This document shows, piece by piece, positions 59,438 through 64,000 of a stretch of DNA of 64,000 nt (its first letter is position 1; each line of letters begins with the position of its first letter). The DNA comes from Candidatus Nezhaarchaeota archaeon (GTDB taxonomy: Archaea; Thermoproteota; Methanomethylicia; Nezhaarchaeales; WYZ-LMO8), in assembly GCA_030055465.1 (NCBI GenBank), contig JASFYF010000001.1, positions 634,447-698,446 of the forward strand, given 5' to 3'. Under the pieces are notes generated by a model, which saw nothing but the letters and a program-made list of their open reading frames with translations, searched no databases and was not told the origin of the DNA. The position numbers and the translations under genes are program-made.

Positions 59438-60154
59438 CTAGATGTAGAGGGTTGTAGCTTCTGATTTTATTTTCTCTTGTTTTCTCTTGAGGTTTTCCTC
59501 TATTTCCGCCTCTATCCTCTGGGCATCTTTTATAAGTTCATCGGTTTCAACTTTGACGTCGTACATTTTGCTGAAGTACTCTATTGCAACCGCAGCCGCC
59601 ATGGGATCAGGCCTTGAAGGGTTAGCGTATGACAAGATGGCTATAGCTGGAAACCCTAGTTGCTCAAACTTCATTAGCATGAGCGCGAGGGGTCCTGTAA
59701 CGTAGAGGCCGGTATCCAGCACCTTGTAGCCCTTGTCCAATACCTTGGATATGGCTTGCGATGTCGCGGCGAACTTAGCTTTTTCCACTTCACCATCCTT
59801 TTTAACCCTTAAGTCCAGCCCGCCCATGAGTAGCGCTTCAGAGAAGTTCGTTGCGCACCAGTTGCATATCCTGTTTATAAACCGGTAAAGCTCGGACGGG
59901 GATGGCATGAACTCCACGAGCATGAAGACGTGGCTTCCATGTTTAAACAGCTGTATTGGCGTTGCAAGCCTATTCCCGTCCATCCACACGAAGGGCGGCA
60001 TCCTCTTCAAGAGGACGAAGCCTATGGGCTTAGCGTTTAAAGCCGCAACCATGTGTCGAACGGCTATGTAACCCGTGATTCCAATCCCCTGGAAGCCCGT
60101 TACGAAGACGGCGTTTCTGGGAACCTCCTCTTTCATGACTATCTTTATGCTCAT
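59438..60154 (-). CDS. PAC2-family protein (proteasome assembly chaperone-like)
   Basis: A 238-aa archaeal PAC2-family protein. VFVTGFQGIGITGYIAVRHMV, the segment HVFMLVEFMPSPSELYRFINRICNW, MGGLDLRV and ILSYANPSRPDP are typical. Relatives in archaea have been implicated as proteasome-assembly factors, though not all members. It ends in a charged coil (EAEIEENLKRKQEKIK). ATG at 60154 follows GGAGG at 5 nt; it is divergent from the beta-CASP gene. Confidence 0.8.
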   Translation of the reverse strand: MSIKIVMKEEVPRNAVFVTGFQGIGITGYIAVRHMVAALNAKPIGFVLLKRMPPFVWMDGNRLATPIQLFKHGSHVFMLVEFMPSPSELYRFINRICNWCATNFSEALLMGGLDLRVKKDGEVEKAKFAATSQAISKVLDKGYKVLDTGLYVTGPLALMLMKFEQLGFPAIAILSYANPSRPDPMAAAVAIEYFSKMYDVKVETDELIKDAQRIEAEIEENLKRKQEKIKSEATTLYI

Positions 60155-60253
60155 GGTTTCCTCCACCATTTTCAATGATTCTCGGTGAGGAGAAGTAAGC
60201 CACAGATAGACTTAAAGGTAGCTTTCTATAGTGTGGTTGGCGGTTGTCTTCAG

Positions 60254-61537
60254 GTGGATAACTTAAGCTTACTTTGCCTAGGCGGTTGCAGGGAAGTAGG
60301 CAGATCAGCCTTCTTACTTGAGGCTGGGGAAAAGAAGATCCTCCTTGATTACGGCATATCACTAAACGACGTCCCTTCCTTCCCACTCCACATAAGCCCC
60401 AGCGAAATTGACGCCGTGCTACTCTCTCATCCGCACTTAGATCACTCAGGCTCCCTTCCCCTGCTCTTCTCGTCGAGGGTTAAGCCTCCTGTCTACACGA
60501 CGCCTCTCAGCAAAGCGATGCTGGAGTACCTGATGGAGGACATGATGAAGATCTCGGGTCGCTATCTCCCCTACGAGGAATACGAAGTTCGGGAGATGCT
60601 CGATAAAACTGTCGCAGTGGATTACAAGGATGTATTCAGGATAGGAGACGTTGAAATTAAGCCGCTGAACGCGGGGCACGTCCCCGGCAGCTGTATGTTC
60701 CTAATTAAGCTCGGAAGGTTAAAGGCGCTTTATACGGGAGACATCAATACTGTGGATACAAGGCTCATTTACTCAGCGGAAATCCAGGAGATATTGGCTG
60801 AGTCACCCATAGACCTACTTGTAGTTGAAGCAACATACGGTAGCAGGCTTCACGATGATCGTCGCGCCACCGAAAAAAGCTTTGTTTCATCCGTTCTTGA
60901 CGTTCTCGAAAACAATGGGCTAGTGTTGGTGCCCGCTTTTGCTTATGGTAGAGCCCAAGAGATGCTATGCGTGCTCGAAGCCTACAAGAGCGGCTTTCCC
61001 CTATACATGGACGGGATGGCTAGAAGGATTTCACCGACGCTGCTCAGCTTCAAGCACTACTTGAAGGATCCGGCCACCTATGAAAGCGCACTTCAAAACA
61101 CCCTCTTCGTCAGAGGATCTAAAGAGAGAAGGAAGCTTTTGAAGGGAAGCGGAATAGTGATAAGCCCTGCGGGCATGTTAAAGGGTGGGCCGGCCCTATT
61201 TTATGCTAGGTCGATAGCTAAGAGAAGCAACAGCGCTATATTCCTTGTTAGCTATCAAATACCTGGCACTCCAGGCGACAACCTTTTAACTTTGGGCAGA
61301 ATTGATGGCGAAGCTGAAAAGGTTGCGTGCTCCGTAAAGTGGTTTGACTTCTCATCTCATGTAGGTAAAGATGAACTTGTACGCTTCGTAAGCGCAGTAG
61401 CTGAAGCTTCAGGGAACTCGACCAAAGTTGTCATAGTGCACGGAGATGAAGCCTCATCCGCATCGTTGGAAACCAACCTGAGGGATATGGGCTTCAACGC
61501 GCTTTTGCCGAGAAATGGAGATTTAATTAAGCTGTAG
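60254..61537 (+). CDS. Beta-CASP metallo-beta-lactamase RNA nuclease (aCPSF2 type)
   Basis: A 427-aa nuclease of the CPSF73/RNase J superfamily. Motifs: LLSHPHLDHSGSLPLL (HxHxDH), NAGHVPGSCMFLI, YTGDIN, VEATYG, and the beta-CASP motifs PAFAYGRAQEMLC, ISPAGMLKGGPALFY and VIVHGDE. It lacks the N-terminal KH domains of aCPSF1, so it is the aCPSF2 type. The track starts 23 codons earlier at GTG; GTG 60254 gives VDNLSLLCLGGCREVG, matching the usual N-terminus, and is the better choice. Confidence 0.9.
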   Translation: MDNLSLLCLGGCREVGRSAFLLEAGEKKILLDYGISLNDVPSFPLHISPSEIDAVLLSHPHLDHSGSLPLLFSSRVKPPVYTTPLSKAMLEYLMEDMMKISGRYLPYEEYEVREMLDKTVAVDYKDVFRIGDVEIKPLNAGHVPGSCMFLIKLGRLKALYTGDINTVDTRLIYSAEIQEILAESPIDLLVVEATYGSRLHDDRRATEKSFVSSVLDVLENNGLVLVPAFAYGRAQEMLCVLEAYKSGFPLYMDGMARRISPTLLSFKHYLKDPATYESALQNTLFVRGSKERRKLLKGSGIVISPAGMLKGGPALFYARSIAKRSNSAIFLVSYQIPGTPGDNLLTLGRIDGEAEKVACSVKWFDFSSHVGKDELVRFVSAVAEASGNSTKVVIVHGDEASSASLETNLRDMGFNALLPRNGDLIKL

Positions 61538-61657
61538 AGATGATCAGCACCCTCTTTCAGTTCAACCCTTAAAGGAACCTTGGAGAACTGCATAGACCAA
61601 CGGGGTATGAAAATCTGGGTTCCTTCGCTTCGTCGTCCCTCCCTCGGAGGGTGAAGC

Positions 61658-62284
61658 TTAACTTATCAACTTGTTGATTATTTCCTTGGGGATGGCCTCT
61701 TCCCTCTCAACTCTCAGCAGGATTTCGAGTGCTTTATCTTCTTCGACTAGCGCAAGCCAATCTATGCTTACCTCAGTCATCCCTTTACCCCTCAGTGCTT
61801 CAAGCACCTCAGACGCTATTTCCTCCGCTTTTCTATTAGTGCAGTCCAATTGCCTCACTTTATCCTCACCGTAAAATGACAGTGCATCGAACAGGCATGT
61901 CCCTAAGAGTTCAGCTTGTGCGTTTTCAATGCACTTCTTTATGTTCCATCCTCTAGCAACCCCCCGCCTTAATATTTCGATGGGATGAATCCTCAGCACT
62001 ATGACTTTTGTTATCAGCCTTCTTGGGAAGACGTCGACCACGTGAGAATCTACAATGACCCTTTTAATTCCGCGCAGAAATCTGGAAAAAAACTCCCTGG
62101 CTCTGAGGGTGTCAACTATGAAGCTTTCTCGACGCTCATCCACACCTTCATAGAGCTGCTCTTGAATTATCAGCTCGGCGGCATTAATGTAGGGGCAGTC
62201 CATCATTTCAGCTAATTTTTTAGCTACGGTCGTCTTCCCAACTGATGGGGTTCCAGAAATTAGTAGCCTGAAAACTCTAAGCAC
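61658..62284 (-). CDS. Fap7/AK6-like adenylate kinase (ribosome assembly)
   Basis: A 208-aa P-loop kinase. LLISGTPSVGKTTVAKKLAEMM is the Walker A; DSHVVDVF carries the Fap7-like motif; CIENAQAELLGTCLFDAL lies in the adenylate-kinase core. Fap7/hCINAP acts in final 18S rRNA processing with Nob1, consistent with Nob1 in this genome. GTG start just after AT-rich sequence suggests a leaderless mRNA. The C-terminal 35 residues extend beyond the core. Confidence 0.82.
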   Translation of the reverse strand: MLRVFRLLISGTPSVGKTTVAKKLAEMMDCPYINAAELIIQEQLYEGVDERRESFIVDTLRAREFFSRFLRGIKRVIVDSHVVDVFPRRLITKVIVLRIHPIEILRRGVARGWNIKKCIENAQAELLGTCLFDALSFYGEDKVRQLDCTNRKAEEIASEVLEALRGKGMTEVSIDWLALVEEDKALEILLRVEREEAIPKEIINKLIS

Positions 62285-62329
62285 AAAAATATTTAGAAAA
62301 GGGCTGGATAGATTTATAGTTGCCTCAGT

Positions 62330-63997
62330 TTAGTCCTCGCTGCTGCTCTCTTCTTTCTCCTTTCCTCCAGCCTCCTTGCCCTTCCCCGCTCCAGCCTCGG
62401 TCTTAGCAGCAGCTATTACGTCGTCGATCCTCAAGATCATCGTGGCAGCCTCGGCAGCCGACTTCAAGGCCATGAGCTTAACGCTCAAAGGCTCTATGAT
62501 TCCATTTTTAAGCGTGTCTATAGGCTTACCACTGTAAACGTCGATGCCAACGGTGGAGCCTCCATCTTTTTCGTGCTCCGCCCGCAACGCCATGATTATA
62601 TCTATGGGATCATAGCCGCCATTCTCCGCTAAAGTTCTCGGTATTACTTCGAGCGCGTTGGCGAAAGCCTCTATCGCTAGCTGCTCCTTCCCTCCAACTT
62701 TAGCTGCGTACTCCCTCAGCCTTTTAGCCATCTCCATCTCTGTAGCTCCACCGCCCGCTATATAGCGACCGCACTCAACCGCGTCGGCCACCGCGCTTAA
62801 AGCATCTTTAAGGGCTCGCTCGGCTTCATCTATGAACTTCTCTAGTCCACCTCTAATCAGTATTGCAACCGACTTGGGGTTCTGGCACTTCTCCACGAAT
62901 ATCATCTTTTCATCGGCTATCTTTCTTTCTTCAACCAGTTCTGCGTGTCCAAGGTCCTTTGCCGTTAAGTCGTCGATGCTCGTGACTATTCGGGCGCCGG
63001 TTGCTCGTGCCAGCTTCTCCATGTCTGACTTCTTAACTCTTCTAGCGGCGAGTATCCCAGCTTTAGCTAGGTAGTGCTGGGCTACATCATCTATTCCCTT
63101 CTGGCAGAAGACCACGTTGGCGCCTATGTTCTTGATCTTCTCCACCATGTCCTTCAATATTTTCTCCTCTTCCTCGATGAAGGCCTTCATCTGTGAAGGA
63201 TCGCTTATCCTTATCTCCGCATCTATCTCGGTCTTCTCCACTTCCATTGGGCAATCGAGCAGCGCAATCTTGGCGTTTTCAACCCTTCTTGGCATGCCTG
63301 TGTGGACCACTTCCTTGTCGACTATGACTCCCTGCACTAGTTTCGTGTCCAGTATGCTGCCTCCCTGCTTCTTCACAAGTTGAACTTGATCTACATCAGC
63401 TACCAGTTTACCGTCCCTCTCTTCAACTATCTGCTTTATAGCTTCAACCGTGAGGTTGGATAGGTAGTCCCTTACGGAGCTTACCACTTTAGCATGCATG
63501 GAGGTTTCAGCTATCAGCTTCAGGATTTTATCGTCCTTGAGCGATACGGGTAAGCTGACTTTGTCGAGCTCGCTTTGGCAGAAATTGAGGGCCCTGCTGT
63601 AGCCGTCAATTATTATCGTTGGATGAATGTTTTTCGCCATCAGCTCCTCTGCCCTCTTTAGGAGCTCGCCGGCAAGGACAACCACGGTTGTGGTTCCATC
63701 GCCGACCTCCTCGTCTTGGGCCTTTGCTATCTCAACCAGCATCTTAGCTGCTGGGTGCTGTATGTCCATCTCGTCGAGGACCGTTGCACCATCATTGGTT
63801 ATTGTGACATCTCCCAAGCTATCCACGAGCATCTTGTCCATGCCTCGGGGGCCGAGGGTTGTCCTGAGCGTCTCGGCGATGGCTCTTGCCGCAGCAATGT
63901 TGGCTCGTTGAGCTTCTCTGCCATACGTCCTCGAGGACCCTTCCTTTAGGATTAATACAGGTATACCACCGACTTGACCGGCTAGTGCTGAAGCCAT
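62330..63997 (-). CDS. thsA: Thermosome subunit (group II chaperonin)
   Basis: ATP-dependent chaperonin that folds proteins in a double ring. The frame has [25 protein letters not shown], the ATP-binding [42 protein letters not shown] and [17 protein letters not shown]. The C-terminus is a Gly/Lys/Glu-rich tail ([13 protein letters not shown]). The ATG lies 3 nt from the window edge, so its promoter is not visible. 555 aa, full length. Prefoldin beta is at 47 kb. Confidence 0.97.
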   Translation of the reverse strand: MASALAGQVGGIPVLILKEGSSRTYGREAQRANIAAARAIAETLRTTLGPRGMDKMLVDSLGDVTITNDGATVLDEMDIQHPAAKMLVEIAKAQDEEVGDGTTTVVVLAGELLKRAEELMAKNIHPTIIIDGYSRALNFCQSELDKVSLPVSLKDDKILKLIAETSMHAKVVSSVRDYLSNLTVEAIKQIVEERDGKLVADVDQVQLVKKQGGSILDTKLVQGVIVDKEVVHTGMPRRVENAKIALLDCPMEVEKTEIDAEIRISDPSQMKAFIEEEEKILKDMVEKIKNIGANVVFCQKGIDDVAQHYLAKAGILAARRVKKSDMEKLARATGARIVTSIDDLTAKDLGHAELVEERKIADEKMIFVEKCQNPKSVAILIRGGLEKFIDEAERALKDALSAVADAVECGRYIAGGGATEMEMAKRLREYAAKVGGKEQLAIEAFANALEVIPRTLAENGGYDPIDIIMALRAEHEKDGGSTVGIDVYSGKPIDTLKNGIIEPLSVKLMALKSAAEAATMILRIDDVIAAAKTEAGAGKGKEAGGKEKEESSSED

Positions 63998-64000
63998 AGA

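Overview
The window is a compact archaeal chromosome segment, most likely from a thermophilic member of the TACK group. The evidence is the archaeal exosome/proteasome superoperon (SDO1, Rrp4, Rrp41, Rrp42), Nop5 with fibrillarin, TFB, thermosome, Alba, aIF5A and the ribosomal proteins S30e, S8e, S3Ae, L37Ae and L40e. TACK affiliation is suggested by an Rpb8-like RNA polymerase subunit and a TFE-beta-like protein. The seryl-tRNA synthetase is the rare type 2, best known from methanogens. I cannot name a genus from the sequence alone. Genes are short-spaced, often overlap by 1 to 20 nt, and usually carry a GGTGA or GGAGG ribosome-binding site 5 to 7 nt before the start. Some promoters look leaderless.

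Layout. 1-10.4 kb: GatD (partial), S30e, PyrK-PyrD, a divergent Nop5-fibrillarin-UPF0216-HTH operon, then Trm1, FtsJ/RlmE, TFE-beta-like, TFB and Gar1 on the minus strand. 10.4-16.3 kb: SRP19, S8e, HypE, an M24 peptidase, SerRS type 2, a 0.5-kb gene-free stretch with possible RNA structure, a metallophosphoesterase and tRNA-Pro. 16.5-23.2 kb: a sparse region with tRNA-Ser, tRNA-Thr, MscL, an IS607-type element (intact resolvase, decayed TnpB) and an FrhB-family protein. 23.2-28.1 kb: a DUF488/cytosine-C5 methyltransferase pair, then aspartokinase and aspartate-semialdehyde dehydrogenase with small genes. 28.1-32.1 kb: MazG-like, Sec61-beta, ZPR1-like, adenosine-specific kinase family and HypF. 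32.1-34.6 kb: an AT-rich, gene-poor accessory patch with a winged-helix gene, heptamer repeats, a dispersed repeat, a stem-forming inverted repeat and initiator tRNA. 34.6-46.9 kb: MATE transporter, methyltransferases, Nob1, NAD kinase, aIF5A, ITPase, S15, RecJ-like/GAN, a Pcc1 paralogue, S3Ae, radical SAM and DHH proteins. 46.9-52.0 kb: prefoldin beta, Pcc1, Brix, L37Ae, exosome, SDO1 and proteasome alpha. 52-64 kb: PUA/PAPS-reductase/ferredoxin protein, AspRS, Zn-KH protein, Alba, L40e, tRNA-Val, Rpb8-like, SmAP3, archaeosine TGT, PAC2, beta-CASP nuclease, Fap7-like kinase and thermosome.

Most genes serve RNA processing, rRNA and tRNA modification, translation and proteostasis. Metabolic content is limited to pyrimidine synthesis, the first steps of the aspartate family, and hydrogenase maturation (HypE and HypF, without hydrogenase subunits in the window).

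The most unusual signals are: (i) three core genes (ZPR1-like, Rrp4, NAD kinase) whose conserved N-termini lie upstream of any ATG/GTG/TTG, but where a strong ribosome-binding site sits 6 to 7 nt before CTG, ATA and TTA respectively; (ii) a run of six 7-bp repeats in front of a winged-helix gene; (iii) possible structured RNAs in gene-free regions; (iv) very small genes missed by the ORF track (S30e, L40e, a 43-aa CxxC protein coupled to a DHH phosphoesterase, a 38-aa membrane protein); (v) a DUF488 gene overlapping a lone DNA methyltransferase.
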